A DNA stretch of 64,000 bases from G963668435 sp963668435 (GCA_963668435.2 CAXXSC010000008.1:558001-622000), one strand, 5' to 3'; positions 17,906 through 28,807 are shown, counted from the first letter of the stretch. A program made the numbers and translations. Notes: generated from the letters alone by a model not told the origin.

Positions 17906-20900
17906 TCACTTCACTTTTCCCAGCGGAATTTCCACGGTTACAGTTGTCCCCTCTCCCGGATGGCCGGATATTGAAATCAGGCCGTCAAACTGGGAAATTC
18001 TCTCGCGCATGCCGATCAAACCCAGGGATTTTGAAGACTGGATCGCATCTTGTTCTATCCCTTTTCCATTGTCAGCGATAATAAGACGTAACTTCCTTTT
18101 CGCAACCGAGAGTGTAACTGAAACATTTGTCGCCTCAGCATGGCGTATGATATTTGTCAGAGATTCCTGAAATACCCGATAAAGCGAAATGGTCAGTTTC
18201 TTATCAAATTCAGGAACTTGTTTTGATACCGATAGACTATAAGCAATCCCTGTTCTGTTTTCGAACTGGTCAAGATGCCATTCCAAGGCCGCGATAAAAC
18301 CGAAATCATCGAGAATTGTCGGTCTCAGATCAGAGGAGATTCGTCTGACCGTGTAGATCGATCTATCAATCATTCCCTGAAGCTCATTGATATGTTTCTC
18401 GAGGTTTGCATTCACTTCCGGGATCATTTGATAACATTCCGAAATATCCATCTTGATTCCCGTGAGCATCTGGCCGATTTCATCATGCAGTTCGCGGGCA
18501 ATACCGAGCCGCTCTTTTTCTCGGGCATCCTGAATGTTCCCTGCAACCGATTTGAGCTCCTCCTGCATCTGCTTGAGCTGCGTTATATCGTTGCCGTAAA
18601 CGTTGAGATATCCGTGTTCAGGCACCGGCACGAAACTCAGAGAATATAGATTATCCTGGACTTTCACCTCCCTGTTCCGTATTTGGTTATATTCAACAGC
18701 GGCATTCAGTGTATCCTTCCATACCTTTTTCAGTTTTTTTGTCTTTTTTGTCAACAATTTTTCCAGGACGGGATCGCTGCTCCTGTTTGTATAGAGGATG
18801 TCTCCCTCTAAGCTTAATCTCATGACGGGATAGGGATCTTCATCGGGGAATTTCGACAGGCTCACTATCTGGGATTCGATCTCCCTGCGCATGGTAATAT
18901 CACGCACAACAGCCCAGAAATACTCTATTTGGCCATTTTTATCGTAATAGGTATACGACTGCATCTCAACGGGGAATACTTCACCGTTTTTGCGGCGGTA
19001 TTCTTTGTTATACAATCCAGAATAACCATCCCTGAGAAGCCGCCGTTCAATGATTTCGTGACGCTGCCAGTCATGCCATTTTTCAGGTGTGATTGCAAAA
19101 ATATCAAGCTTTTTCAATTCAGCAAGGTTGTACCCGAGCATTTGTTCAAAGGCGTGATTACAGTCGATAAACCTGCCTGACCGAGCTGTCATCATAAAAC
19201 CGTCCCTGCTGCCATCAAATATTTCACGGTATTTCCTGTCGCTGGCTTCCTTTGCTTCGCGGGCGACGGATGCAGCCAGAGCGATTGCGGCTATCTCCCC
19301 GAATGCGGAGGCAAGCGAGGCATCGTTATCTGTATAATCACCATCCTTGTTAGCAAGGCCCATCACGCCGACAACCTTATTTTCGATTATCAAAGGCGCA
19401 AACATGACATTTTTCATCACAACATGACCATCAGGCATGAATTTCACATGATCTGAATTCATGAAATCGTTATCATAAATGGTTTTCCCCAGTTTATATG
19501 CCTCACCTCTCAGCCCCCGGACCGGCATGGGAAGGCTGGGATCGACCGTGCAGGGCAGACCGCCCGACTCAAGGAACAGCACTTCGTTTTCCTCACCGTC
19601 ATCGCTCAATAAGGCGACATAGCCGGATTTCGAGCCGATAAGGTCTTTACATTCGCCAAAGACAATCCTCGCCGTTTCCTCAAACGGCCTGTTAACCAGC
19701 AGTGCGTTAGTCGCTTTGAGAATTGCCCTGATCTCAACCTCGCGCCGCAGTGTTTCGGTCAGCGCGTTATTGAGCTGGAATTCTGTTTGTTTGATTTCGG
19801 TGATATCCTGGACGGTACCTTCGAGAGCCACAACAGCGCCTGAACTGTCCATAGAGGCTTTGCCGGTTGTTTTTGCCCATATCTCCGCACCGTTTTTCCT
19901 GATAATCCTGAATTCTTCCGAATACGGAACTCCTTCCAGAGCCGCTTTTGTCACAGCATTATCGATACGCTCCCAATCGTCCGGATGTATCGATTTCTTG
20001 TGCTCCTCCCAACCTGGCGTACCAAGTGCCTGATCCCTGTCAAAGATGCGGAATAATTCATTGCTCCATGATGGCCTATCGTTCTGTACATCATACTGCC
20101 AGCTACCAATCTTTGCAATAGACTGCGCTTTAATTAACGCGGCCTCGCTTTCCCTTAACACAACTTCTGCTCTCTTGCGTGCGCTTATATCCACATGCGT
20201 GCCGACAACACGGACTGCCGTGTCATTTTCGTCAAAGATTATATCAGCACGCGACAGGACATCCACCCAATGGCCGCCCTTGTGCTGCATCTGGAACTCC
20301 ATCTCAAAACGGTCCCGTTCCTTTGCGATGCAGGCATTCAGCATTTCCCACGATTTTTTCACATCTTCCGGCCTGGTCAGCTTAACCCATATGGAAAAAT
20401 CATTCTCGAGTTCATCGTATTTATAGCCCAGCATCCCTTTCCAGCCGGGAGAATAATAAATTTCATCTGTCAAAAGATTCCAGTCGAAAAGGCCGTCTTT
20501 TGTTGCGTTCATCGCCAGTTCAAACTGTTCTTTGCTTTCCTCGAGTTGAATTTCAGCTTCTTTACGATCGTTGATATCCTGGAACGTGCCCCGCACTTTC
20601 ACTATTATATCGCTATCATAGACCGGTTCCCCGTAGGCCCTGCACCAGATCAATTTCTTCTTGGCGGTATTGACCTGAAGCTCGAGATCGAACGGGGTTC
20701 CGTCTTTCAGAAGTTTATTATAAGCTTTTTGCAGAACATTGCGGTGATCAGCCGGATAATACTCGAGATGTTCACTGACACCGGGTGGATCAAGATGGTG
20801 ATCCAGTTCAATAATATCGTAGAGCGCTTTTGTCCAACTGGCCCTGCCTGTTTTCAGATCGTGCTCCCAGCCGCCGATTTTCCCCATGCGGCCGGTTTCA

Positions 20901-23900
20901 TTGAGGAACATTTCACTATACCTGATAGCTTTCTCGGCTTTTTTAAGCTCGGTAATATCGAGGATAGCGCCGATAATACCGCCAGTTTCACCCTCACTGT
21001 TCTTAAAAACCGCTTTATTGAAAACAACGTCCAGTGTCTCGCCTCTGGCGTTTCTGACCTGGGATTCATACCGCTGTATTCCGCCCTCTCCGAGTAAGCT
21101 CATACCCTGCTGATGATAAATATTAGCAAGCTTCGTCGGAGAGGGATCGAATGCTGTTCTTCCTATTATATCGTCACGACGCATACCGAAAAAATCTTCA
21201 AAGGAACTGTTGAACCCCAGATACCTGCCTTCGTTATCTTTATAAAAGACAGGGACGGGTATCGCGTTTAAAAGCGTCCTTAAAAATGTTTCGCTTTCTT
21301 TGAGGGCAAGTTCCACGTTTTTGCGTTCACTTATGTCCTGCATTGTACCGCGCAGTGCCGTAATTTCTCCGTCCTCAACTATGGATTCGACATTCTGTCT
21401 GATGTGCCTGATCTCTTTTTTGCTGTTGATAATCCTGAATTCGAAACTGATCGACTCTGCGCTGCGGCTGAGAAGTTCCTGTACTTTGGCTGTATTTAAC
21501 TCCCGATCCTCAGGATGGACGAGAGCCGCAATATTTTCATAGGTCAACCGGAAGTTTTTACCGACACCGAATACCTGGTACAGTTCATCGGACCAGTCCA
21601 ACGTGTTTTGTTTAACGTTCCATATCCAATTCCCAATTTTTCCAATTCTCTGGGCCTGTAGAAGATTTTCCTGTGTCGAAATCAAATCATTCTGGATCTT
21701 TTTCAGTTCGGAAACATCGAGAACAGCCCCGACAATACCTGCAATGTCGCCGTCCCTGCCTTTGTATACCGCTTTTGTGATGATGACATCACGTGTATTG
21801 CCATTCTCATTACTAATCTGTGTTTCATGCCGCTGCCTGCGCCCCGATTCCATCAGTTTTTTGTCACGCTTATCATAGATTTTTGCAAGTTCGGGCGGAT
21901 TAATATCAAATACCGTTTTGCCGATCAACTGTCTGCGGGTAAGTTCATAAAGTTTCAAATATGCTCTGTTGCAGCCGATATACCGCAGGTCCTTATCTTT
22001 ATAGAAAACGGGAACAGGAATAGCTTCCAGCAGCGTTTTCAAAAACTCCTCGCTTGTGCGAATGGCGTCTTCAGCGACTTTGAGTTTGGTTATATCCTGT
22101 GCGGTGCCAAAGACTTTTAAAACAGTACCGGTTTCGTCAGATTGCGCGGTTCCGATAGCCCGCATCCACCTGATCTCATCATCAGGCCTGACAATTCTGA
22201 ACGTCAAATAAAACGATGTTCCGTCTGAGAAAATGCGCTCGATTGCATCCTCTAACAAAGGCCAGTCATCTTTATAAATATGGATTTCGTGTTCAGTGAA
22301 AGAAGGTTCGCCTTTTTCCGGATCGATTCCGAAAATCCTGAATATTTCATCGGACCAAACCGGTGTACCAACGAGTGGATCAAGCTCCCAGTGACCGATA
22401 TGGGCCACTGCCTGAGCCTCTCGATACAGCCGCTCACTTTGTATGAGAGCATCTTCCGCCGCTTTTCTTTCCGAGATGTCGTTTAATGTAACCATGAGAT
22501 GGTCACTCAGAAATTTCGCATGGAGTTCACAAATCCGGACAGTGCCATCAGCACAGGTAACATTATACTCACCGGCATTGACTGTCTCGCCGGATTCCCG
22601 GGCTTTTTCAACTGCCGGCACCCATTGTGCCAGCACCTTCTGCCGGTATTCAGGATCGGGATAGGCGTTTTTATACCATTCATCAGTCGTATCGCCCAGG
22701 TTGCCGAACAGCTCATGAGCGCTCTTGCTCCAGAACGTGATACATGAATCACTTGGGTCAGCGAGTGCGATCGGGAAGGGGGAGGCATCGACGATATTCT
22801 GCAAAAACGTATCATGTTCCCTGAGAACCTGTTCCGCTTTTTTTTGCTCCGTGATATCGAACAAGACACTCAGATTGAAGTTCTCTCGTATATGAACGGC
22901 GTAGTATCGTGCTGTTTTTTCGTTACCGCCGGGGCTAACAAAAGTAAATTCACCTATTTGAGATTTTTCATCCAAAAAATCATTGTATTGATCTGCTGAA
23001 GTTTTAATATGCGTACTATTTAAGTCACCAACATTCATAGTGAGCAGTGTATCGGCTGAATAGCCCAGAAGCCTGGACGCTGCTTCGTTGGCCATCAAGT
23101 AATCACCGGCATCGTCAGCGACAACAACTGCGCTCAGTGAGTTATCGAATATTGCTCGGAATCTTTCCTCGCTCTCTTTTTGCGCCTCCTCAGCCTGTTT
23201 TCGCTCTGTAATGTCGTTAACCATCCCAATGACGGAACTCGGTTTGCCGTTAATATCACGTATGAGCGCCACATGCAGATCACCCCAGAGAACCGAACCG
23301 TTTTTACGGATATAGCGTTTTTCCAGATCATAGGAATCGCGTTTCCCGGCGATTAATTCATTGTACAGGGTGAGATCCTTCTCATAGTCCTCGGAATGTG
23401 TAATTTCTATAACCGGCTTTCCTGCCAGTTCTTTTCCGGTATAGCCCAGCATACGCTGTAGAGATTCATTTGTAGCACGCACCTTTCTGCCTAGGTCATA
23501 TTGCGAAATACCGATTGGAGACTGTGTGAAAATGTTTCTGAAGAACTCTTCGCTTACAAAGATCTTCTGAAATGCTTCTTTTTTTTCAGTTATATCGTCA
23601 TGATTGCCGATCATGAGCTCGGGAGAGCCATCCTCCAGCCATGTGACAATCCTGGCAATTGAACGAATCCAGCGGTACTCGCCGCTTTTCGTCCTCAAAC
23701 GGAATTCTTCATCATATATTCCCGTCAATGTACGCTGATACTCTTCAACAGCCTCAAGTGCCTTTTCCCGGTCGTCTGGATGGAGCAGATCAATCCAGCG
23801 GTCATGCGATGCCGGGAATTCATCCACCTCATAACCGAGCATGGTATAATAACGCGGTGTGTACGTTACCTTGCTACTTGTAAAATCATAATACCAGATC

Positions 23901-25642
23901 CCGCCTGAAATCGCATCGAGTGTCTGAGCCAGCCGCTCTTCAGCCTGCTTCCGCTCTGTAATATTTTCCACTACGGCAAGTATTCGTGAAATCGATCCAT
24001 CAGCAGAGGGGAGTGGTACTGCGCGGTAATATTGATACTGATTGTTGATAAAGAGTTCAAACGAGATTGATTGGCCTTTAAAAGCTTTTTTATACTGCTC
24101 CCGAACAAAACTGGCTTTTTCACCGAACACTTGCTCAACGGTCAAGCCAATAAATTCCTTTGGATCGAGATTCTGCTTCTTAAACTCCTGGCCGGTGGTA
24201 AAGCCTATCGAATAATCATTATTGATTATTGTAACATAGGAATTCGGATAATTCTCTGCCATTGCCTGCAGCAGCGACCTGTTTTCCTCAAGCTCTATTT
24301 GTGCACTCTTCTTCGCTGAGATGTCGACATTGAGGCCAAGGTATCCCTTAATCTCCCCATCGGGATCATAGACAGGGGCCGCCAGCCCATACACCCAGGT
24401 AATACGTCTTTCCGGTGTCTGGAACCGGTATTCATGTCCCCACTGGCCATTTGACTCTACCATCTTGTACCAGTTATCTGATATCTCCGCCCTGTCATCG
24501 GGATGCAAGGCATTAGTCCAGCCTTTTCCCCGAGCTTCTTCAAAATCCATACCTGCCATTTTAAGCCAGGTTTTATTGGCATAGACACAATCGCCATTGA
24601 CATCAGTTCTGAAGACGCCTCCGGGAGATAATTCTGTCAATAGCCTGAAATGCTCTTCGCTTTCAATAACAGCCTGCTCGGCTTGCCTGATTTCAGTAAT
24701 ATCATGAAGCGTAACAAAGACCTGGTAGGGTTTTTCTTCACCGTCTTTGAACTGGGGAATGGCGCTGACATTCATCCATACATAATCTTTTTTGCGTGGA
24801 TTATAAACAGCGAGCACAAAGTTGCTCACCGGTTTGCCGGTTCTGAGGGCTAGCATGGAGGGATGGTCTTCAGGCTTGATATCTGTTCCGAGAACACTGA
24901 GGACATCCCAGTTCTTGTCCACCGAAGTTCTGCCGAGGAACTGGTCTTTTGTCAGTCCGGTCATTGCCAGACATGCTGGATTGCAGTCTATCAGAACACC
25001 GTCCGCGCGTTTAAAAAAGGCTCCCTGCGGCATGTTTTCGTATAGAAGACGGTATTTCTCTTCGTCTTGTTTTATGATATCAAGCGCCTCTTTCAGGCTA
25101 CTTATATCATTAAGAATCATGCGCCACTGCAATACATTTTCTTCATCATCCCTATCCGCATCTATTCTGGCTAGCACCCACTCAGTGCATGTCGTACCGA
25201 ATTTAAGCTTCAATTCGATAAGCTGGCTTTCACCGGTATGTCCCGATTCCTTGCGGGCTTTCAGATATGTGCCCTCCCAGCCCTTATCAAGGAATCTGGT
25301 AAAGCTCGAACGAAGGATACGGTTCCGCTGTTCTCCCAGCATTTTGATCGCTGTCAGGTTTACTTTGCTGATAATGCCTTTATTGTTCAAAGTCAGATAT
25401 CCGCAGGGCGCGAATTCATACAAATCCTCATATTCCTTTTTCGTAGAGGATATTTCTTGTTGAGCCCGCCTGAGTTCTTCGTTCTGGATTTCCAGCTCGG
25501 TATGATGTACCTCTAATTCATGAACAAGTTCAAGCATGCTTGATGTCTGCGAGCTGGCATCTTGGGGATGTTGCTTAATATACTCTTCAGCCTTCCTTCG
25601 AAGATCCTCAAATTTCTTAGTATAGTCCTCATTGTCTGACAT
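17906..25642 (-). CDS. Giant multi-PAS/GAF NarX-type sensor histidine kinase
   Basis: A 2578-residue soluble kinase. After an N-terminal coiled coil I count fifteen PAS domains in a row, each ending in a PAC-like DI(T/S)E-K signature, then a GAF domain (about 1950-2110), two more PAS domains, HisKA_3 with the phospho-histidine near H2386 (GIARELHDEIGQ), and a HATPase_c of the NarX/DegS type (HAEATNVSV, ADNGKGI, SLGLIGMRERI). PAS domains 10 and 12 are close paralogues (IPVPVFYKD), as are 9, 11, 13 and 15, implying tandem pairwise duplication. There are no membrane segments. Its likely target is the LuxR-type regulator downstream. It starts one base after the CheB-CheR gene. Confidence 0.92.
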   Translation of the reverse strand: MSDNEDYTKKFEDLRRKAEEYIKQHPQDASSQTSSMLELVHELEVHHTELEIQNEELRRAQQEISSTKKEYEDLYEFAPCGYLTLNNKGIISKVNLTAIKMLGEQRNRILRSSFTRFLDKGWEGTYLKARKESGHTGESQLIELKLKFGTTCTEWVLARIDADRDDEENVLQWRMILNDISSLKEALDIIKQDEEKYRLLYENMPQGAFFKRADGVLIDCNPACLAMTGLTKDQFLGRTSVDKNWDVLSVLGTDIKPEDHPSMLALRTGKPVSNFVLAVYNPRKKDYVWMNVSAIPQFKDGEEKPYQVFVTLHDITEIRQAEQAVIESEEHFRLLTELSPGGVFRTDVNGDCVYANKTWLKMAGMDFEEARGKGWTNALHPDDRAEISDNWYKMVESNGQWGHEYRFQTPERRITWVYGLAAPVYDPDGEIKGYLGLNVDISAKKSAQIELEENRSLLQAMAENYPNSYVTIINNDYSIGFTTGQEFKKQNLDPKEFIGLTVEQVFGEKASFVREQYKKAFKGQSISFELFINNQYQYYRAVPLPSADGSISRILAVVENITERKQAEERLAQTLDAISGGIWYYDFTSSKVTYTPRYYTMLGYEVDEFPASHDRWIDLLHPDDREKALEAVEEYQRTLTGIYDEEFRLRTKSGEYRWIRSIARIVTWLEDGSPELMIGNHDDITEKKEAFQKIFVSEEFFRNIFTQSPIGISQYDLGRKVRATNESLQRMLGYTGKELAGKPVIEITHSEDYEKDLTLYNELIAGKRDSYDLEKRYIRKNGSVLWGDLHVALIRDINGKPSSVIGMVNDITERKQAEEAQKESEERFRAIFDNSLSAVVVADDAGDYLMANEAASRLLGYSADTLLTMNVGDLNSTHIKTSADQYNDFLDEKSQIGEFTFVSPGGNEKTARYYAVHIRENFNLSVLFDITEQKKAEQVLREHDTFLQNIVDASPFPIALADPSDSCITFWSKSAHELFGNLGDTTDEWYKNAYPDPEYRQKVLAQWVPAVEKARESGETVNAGEYNVTCADGTVRICELHAKFLSDHLMVTLNDISERKAAEDALIQSERLYREAQAVAHIGHWELDPLVGTPVWSDEIFRIFGIDPEKGEPSFTEHEIHIYKDDWPLLEDAIERIFSDGTSFYLTFRIVRPDDEIRWMRAIGTAQSDETGTVLKVFGTAQDITKLKVAEDAIRTSEEFLKTLLEAIPVPVFYKDKDLRYIGCNRAYLKLYELTRRQLIGKTVFDINPPELAKIYDKRDKKLMESGRRQRHETQISNENGNTRDVIITKAVYKGRDGDIAGIVGAVLDVSELKKIQNDLISTQENLLQAQRIGKIGNWIWNVKQNTLDWSDELYQVFGVGKNFRLTYENIAALVHPEDRELNTAKVQELLSRSAESISFEFRIINSKKEIRHIRQNVESIVEDGEITALRGTMQDISERKNVELALKESETFLRTLLNAIPVPVFYKDNEGRYLGFNSSFEDFFGMRRDDIIGRTAFDPSPTKLANIYHQQGMSLLGEGGIQRYESQVRNARGETLDVVFNKAVFKNSEGETGGIIGAILDITELKKAEKAIRYSEMFLNETGRMGKIGGWEHDLKTGRASWTKALYDIIELDHHLDPPGVSEHLEYYPADHRNVLQKAYNKLLKDGTPFDLELQVNTAKKKLIWCRAYGEPVYDSDIIVKVRGTFQDINDRKEAEIQLEESKEQFELAMNATKDGLFDWNLLTDEIYYSPGWKGMLGYKYDELENDFSIWVKLTRPEDVKKSWEMLNACIAKERDRFEMEFQMQHKGGHWVDVLSRADIIFDENDTAVRVVGTHVDISARKRAEVVLRESEAALIKAQSIAKIGSWQYDVQNDRPSWSNELFRIFDRDQALGTPGWEEHKKSIHPDDWERIDNAVTKAALEGVPYSEEFRIIRKNGAEIWAKTTGKASMDSSGAVVALEGTVQDITEIKQTEFQLNNALTETLRREVEIRAILKATNALLVNRPFEETARIVFGECKDLIGSKSGYVALLSDDGEENEVLFLESGGLPCTVDPSLPMPVRGLRGEAYKLGKTIYDNDFMNSDHVKFMPDGHVVMKNVMFAPLIIENKVVGVMGLANKDGDYTDNDASLASAFGEIAAIALAASVAREAKEASDRKYREIFDGSRDGFMMTARSGRFIDCNHAFEQMLGYNLAELKKLDIFAITPEKWHDWQRHEIIERRLLRDGYSGLYNKEYRRKNGEVFPVEMQSYTYYDKNGQIEYFWAVVRDITMRREIESQIVSLSKFPDEDPYPVMRLSLEGDILYTNRSSDPVLEKLLTKKTKKLKKVWKDTLNAAVEYNQIRNREVKVQDNLYSLSFVPVPEHGYLNVYGNDITQLKQMQEELKSVAGNIQDAREKERLGIARELHDEIGQMLTGIKMDISECYQMIPEVNANLEKHINELQGMIDRSIYTVRRISSDLRPTILDDFGFIAALEWHLDQFENRTGIAYSLSVSKQVPEFDKKLTISLYRVFQESLTNIIRHAEATNVSVTLSVAKRKLRLIIADNGKGIEQDAIQSSKSLGLIGMRERISQFDGLISISGHPGEGTTVTVEIPLGKVK

Positions 25643-25643
25643 T

Positions 25644-28634
25644 TTATTCAGCCTTGTCCTGGACGTTTATTATGCTTAAAAGGATTCGATAGGGTAGTGT
25701 TTCAGCAGCATGAATGATTGAAGCTTTTATTTTCATACGTTTTATCCTGCCGGATGAGTCGATTTCAAGTATTTTGCTGTTGAAACCTTTACCATTCTCG
25801 TATGATTTTTCAAGTTTGGAATTAAGATCATCATTTTCCTTAAAAACCCGGTTCAATCGATTGAAATTTTTACCATAAATTTCATCCTGCTTCAACTGCA
25901 TCAGATCAGCAAAGGCTTTATTGGTCAATACAACGCATTTTTTATTGTCAAGGACAAGCATGGGCTCTTCGCTCATATTAAAAATTGATCGCGCCAGATT
26001 CCATGCAGCCTCTCTTTCGTTAATAGAAGTCTGCAGCTTATCCTGTACTTTTTTCTGTTCGTCAATGGAAGAAAATGTCAATACAGCCCCGTCGAGATGG
26101 TTGTCCATAGTGCGATAAGGTATTATGCGCATATGAAACCATTTGCCAGGCTCCGTCATAACTTCTCTTTCTATGACCGATAATTTTTCCAGAACCTGTT
26201 CAATATCCACAATGATAGTTTGATCGATAAGGTTATTCGCCACATGTTTCAGCGGGCGCCCCAAATCAGCCTGTATAAAATTAACAATAGCGGTCGCATC
26301 CGGAGTATACCTTCGAACGCAGATGTTGTTGTCTACAAATATAGTGGCAATTTCCGTGCTGTTCAGAAGATTATGCATATCATCGTGGGCCGAAGAGAGT
26401 TCCTCAATTTTATTTTCAAGTTCAGCATTGACAGTCTGGAGCTCTTCGTTCAATGACTGGAGTTCCTCTTTGGATGATTCCATTTCTTCATTCGTCGACT
26501 GGAGCTCTTCATTTGATGATTGCAGCTCCTCGTTTGCTGATTTCAGTTCCTCATTTGATGATTCAAGTTGCTCGATCGTGCTCTGGTGGCCTTCTCTTGT
26601 AATTTTCAGTTCCCTCTCAAGCTCAGCGATTTTCGAGTTATCCGATAATGCATTATTTACTATCTTTTCTTGTTCTTTGCCGTGTGAAGATTCTGTCTCG
26701 ACATCCTCAAATACCACGAGACAAGTGCCTTTCAGCTGTTCCGGGTTATGCTGCGGGTATACATGCAGTTTAACTACCTGCATTTCGCCATTTGATTTAA
26801 ACGCTACTCTTTGAACAGTTACTTTTACCCCAGTATTTTTCGCCTCCCTCTGTGCCGATAATAGTTCAAGACGTAAGCCTTCTTTGACCATATCCAAAAT
26901 ATTCATTGTCGGTGGCCCGGACGGCGTTTCAAGATATTTGGCTGTTCGCCCCTGTACATATAAGATTTCACCTTTAGCGTCAATGAGAATTGATGTTGGT
27001 GTAAACTGATCAAGGATAGCGTTTTTCGCAAGTTCGGTAATATTCAACTTATGAGAATCCCCTACAAGTAATGTATCGTTTATGATTTCAGGTTTTGACG
27101 AGCCGCTGGGGAAATATATGCCCTGCCTGAGCCCCTGAGGTGTCTCCTGCCGCTTGAATATTTTCCATTTACTATCCAGGGTAGCGAAAAGGTCAGTGAA
27201 TCCTCCGATAGTCTCGGAAGAACTCAACATCAGTATGCCTCCCTTTTGTAATGTATAATGGAATAATGGCAGAAGCATTTTTTGTGTATCCCCGTTCAGG
27301 TATATCAGCAGGTTCCGGCAACTCAGTATATTCAAACGGGAAAATGGCGGGTCTTTTATTATATCCTGGACAGAGAATATAGCGCAATCCCGGATTTCTT
27401 TGCGCACTTGATAAGTATTTCCGTGTTTAATGAAGAAACGCCGTAATCGTTCTTTGCTTACGTCTGTTTCAATATTGGCGGGATAAATTCCTTCACGTGC
27501 CTTATCAATGGCAAATTTGTCGATATCAGTGCCGAATAACTGGATATTGATACGCTTAGGAAGCGTATCGAGATATTCTCGTAAAATCATCGCAAGTGAA
27601 AACACTTCTTCACCGGTTGAACAGGCGGGAATCCAAGCTCTTAATGTCGAATCATTGCTCATGTTTTCAATTACACCTGGCAATGCTTTGGCCGTAAGGG
27701 TTTCAAAAGACGCTGCATCACGAAAAAAATTAGTCACCCCTATCAACAGTTCGCGAAATAACGCATCCATTTCTTTGCTGTTATCCAGTAAAAAACGGAT
27801 ATACTGCTCATGGTTCTCAATCTGATTTTGAATCATTCGCCGTTCGATACGTCGCAGAATGGTGCTGCTTTTATAACTTGAAAAATCATGGCTTGTGTGG
27901 TTTCGTAAAACTGTGAAAATCTTTGAAAGCCAGTTTTTCTCTTTTGGCAATTCATTGTGTGACCGCTGTTTTATATTTGGGTTTATTTCACTGAATTGAA
28001 AATAATTTACAAGTCTCCGAGGCATATCTTCAGGATTCATAACAAAGTCCACCATGCCTGTCGCAATTGCTGAGCTGGGCATACTGTCATACTCAGCGGA
28101 TGTTTCTGTCTGGGCCAGGACAAGGCCGTTGTGAAGTTTAATTTCTTTAAGGCCCAGAGTTCCATCTGATCCCGAACCAGATAAAATAATTGCGGCCGCA
28201 TTATCCCCTTTATCCAGGGCCAGAGAACGTAGAAAGAAATCAATCGGCAAAGAAATCATATGTTCTTGCGCATCAAAAATCTGTAGAGAGTTCTTAATAA
28301 TGCTGATTTCTTTTCCAGGGGGCACTATATAGATGTGATTTGGTTTAATCGTGTTACCGTCAATAGCAGTTGAAACGGGAATAGGAGTTACACTTTGGAG
28401 CAGTTCCGGCAGAAGGCTTTTTTGATTGGCTGCCATATGACTGATAACTATGTATGCCATGTCGCTGTTCTCAGGCACTGCAGCAAAAAAAGATTTCAAA
28501 GCTTTCAATCCGCCTGCCGAGGCTCCTACGCCTATTACTGGGAACGCAGAATCCTGAGCATGCTCATTATTTGATTCTAACTTTTTATTACTTACATTTG
28601 GCGTCTCTTTTTTTGCAGTTTTTCTTCTTGGCAT
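25644..28634 (-). CDS. CheB-CheR-PAS fusion protein (methylesterase-methyltransferase)
   Basis: The 996 residues comprise a CheB methylesterase domain (about 30-220; catalytic S39 in GASAGG, H66, D157 in GSGSDGT), a CheR SAM-dependent methyltransferase (about 230-500; RRIERRM, IPACSTGEE, ILSCRNLLIYL), a PAS-like segment, a long heptad coiled coil (about 660-750) and two C-terminal PAS domains. Such fusions usually continue into a kinase core; here the protein stops after PAS and the kinase is the next gene, one base away. The CheB part lacks a receiver. The start ATG follows AAAGGA. It probably works with the giant kinase, not in classical chemotaxis; that is inference. Confidence 0.9.
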   Translation of the reverse strand: MPRRKTAKKETPNVSNKKLESNNEHAQDSAFPVIGVGASAGGLKALKSFFAAVPENSDMAYIVISHMAANQKSLLPELLQSVTPIPVSTAIDGNTIKPNHIYIVPPGKEISIIKNSLQIFDAQEHMISLPIDFFLRSLALDKGDNAAAIILSGSGSDGTLGLKEIKLHNGLVLAQTETSAEYDSMPSSAIATGMVDFVMNPEDMPRRLVNYFQFSEINPNIKQRSHNELPKEKNWLSKIFTVLRNHTSHDFSSYKSSTILRRIERRMIQNQIENHEQYIRFLLDNSKEMDALFRELLIGVTNFFRDAASFETLTAKALPGVIENMSNDSTLRAWIPACSTGEEVFSLAMILREYLDTLPKRINIQLFGTDIDKFAIDKAREGIYPANIETDVSKERLRRFFIKHGNTYQVRKEIRDCAIFSVQDIIKDPPFSRLNILSCRNLLIYLNGDTQKMLLPLFHYTLQKGGILMLSSSETIGGFTDLFATLDSKWKIFKRQETPQGLRQGIYFPSGSSKPEIINDTLLVGDSHKLNITELAKNAILDQFTPTSILIDAKGEILYVQGRTAKYLETPSGPPTMNILDMVKEGLRLELLSAQREAKNTGVKVTVQRVAFKSNGEMQVVKLHVYPQHNPEQLKGTCLVVFEDVETESSHGKEQEKIVNNALSDNSKIAELERELKITREGHQSTIEQLESSNEELKSANEELQSSNEELQSTNEEMESSKEELQSLNEELQTVNAELENKIEELSSAHDDMHNLLNSTEIATIFVDNNICVRRYTPDATAIVNFIQADLGRPLKHVANNLIDQTIIVDIEQVLEKLSVIEREVMTEPGKWFHMRIIPYRTMDNHLDGAVLTFSSIDEQKKVQDKLQTSINEREAAWNLARSIFNMSEEPMLVLDNKKCVVLTNKAFADLMQLKQDEIYGKNFNRLNRVFKENDDLNSKLEKSYENGKGFNSKILEIDSSGRIKRMKIKASIIHAAETLPYRILLSIINVQDKAE
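26436..26575 (-). repeat. Degenerate 21-bp tandem repeat coding a heptad coiled coil
   Basis: About six to seven imperfect 21-base units code seven-residue repeats of the form (S/T)NEEL-S inside the CheB-CheR-PAS gene. The unit length equals one heptad, so the repetition is explained by the coiled-coil linker typical of this fusion family. Confidence 0.75.
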
Positions 28635-28681
28635 TGCTAAATCCTTTCATAACAGCTCCATAACACAGAATTTCAATTCGT

Positions 28682-28687
28682 ATTATA
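28682..28687 (-). promoter_or_regulatory. Possible -10 element of the signalling operon
   Basis: TATAAT on the minus strand, directly preceded by TG, lies about 50 bases upstream of the CheB-CheR-PAS start. No good -35 box is seen at 16-18 bases. This is the first upstream gap of the whole minus-strand block, so a promoter is expected here. Confidence 0.35.
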
Positions 28688-28778
28688 CAAAATTTGTTAT
28701 ATACTGAATTATGAATTGTTAATGAGCAATCTCGACATCTATTAGATTTCTGTCAAGCTTTTTCAAAACAAAAAATGG

Positions 28779-28807
28779 TTGATTCCCACGGATTGATGTT
28801 ATATAGT
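28779..28807 (+). promoter_or_regulatory. Putative promoter of the broken response-regulator gene
   Basis: TTGATT (28779-28784) is followed after 17 bases by TATAGT (28802-28807), 44 bases before the GTG of the pseudogene. This divergent promoter faces away from the signalling block. Confidence 0.4.

Noticed and set aside
26395..26580. Tandem 21-bp units that could be read as a satellite or CRISPR-like array
   Set aside because: Units have no spacers and code heptads of a coiled coil inside a well-supported gene.
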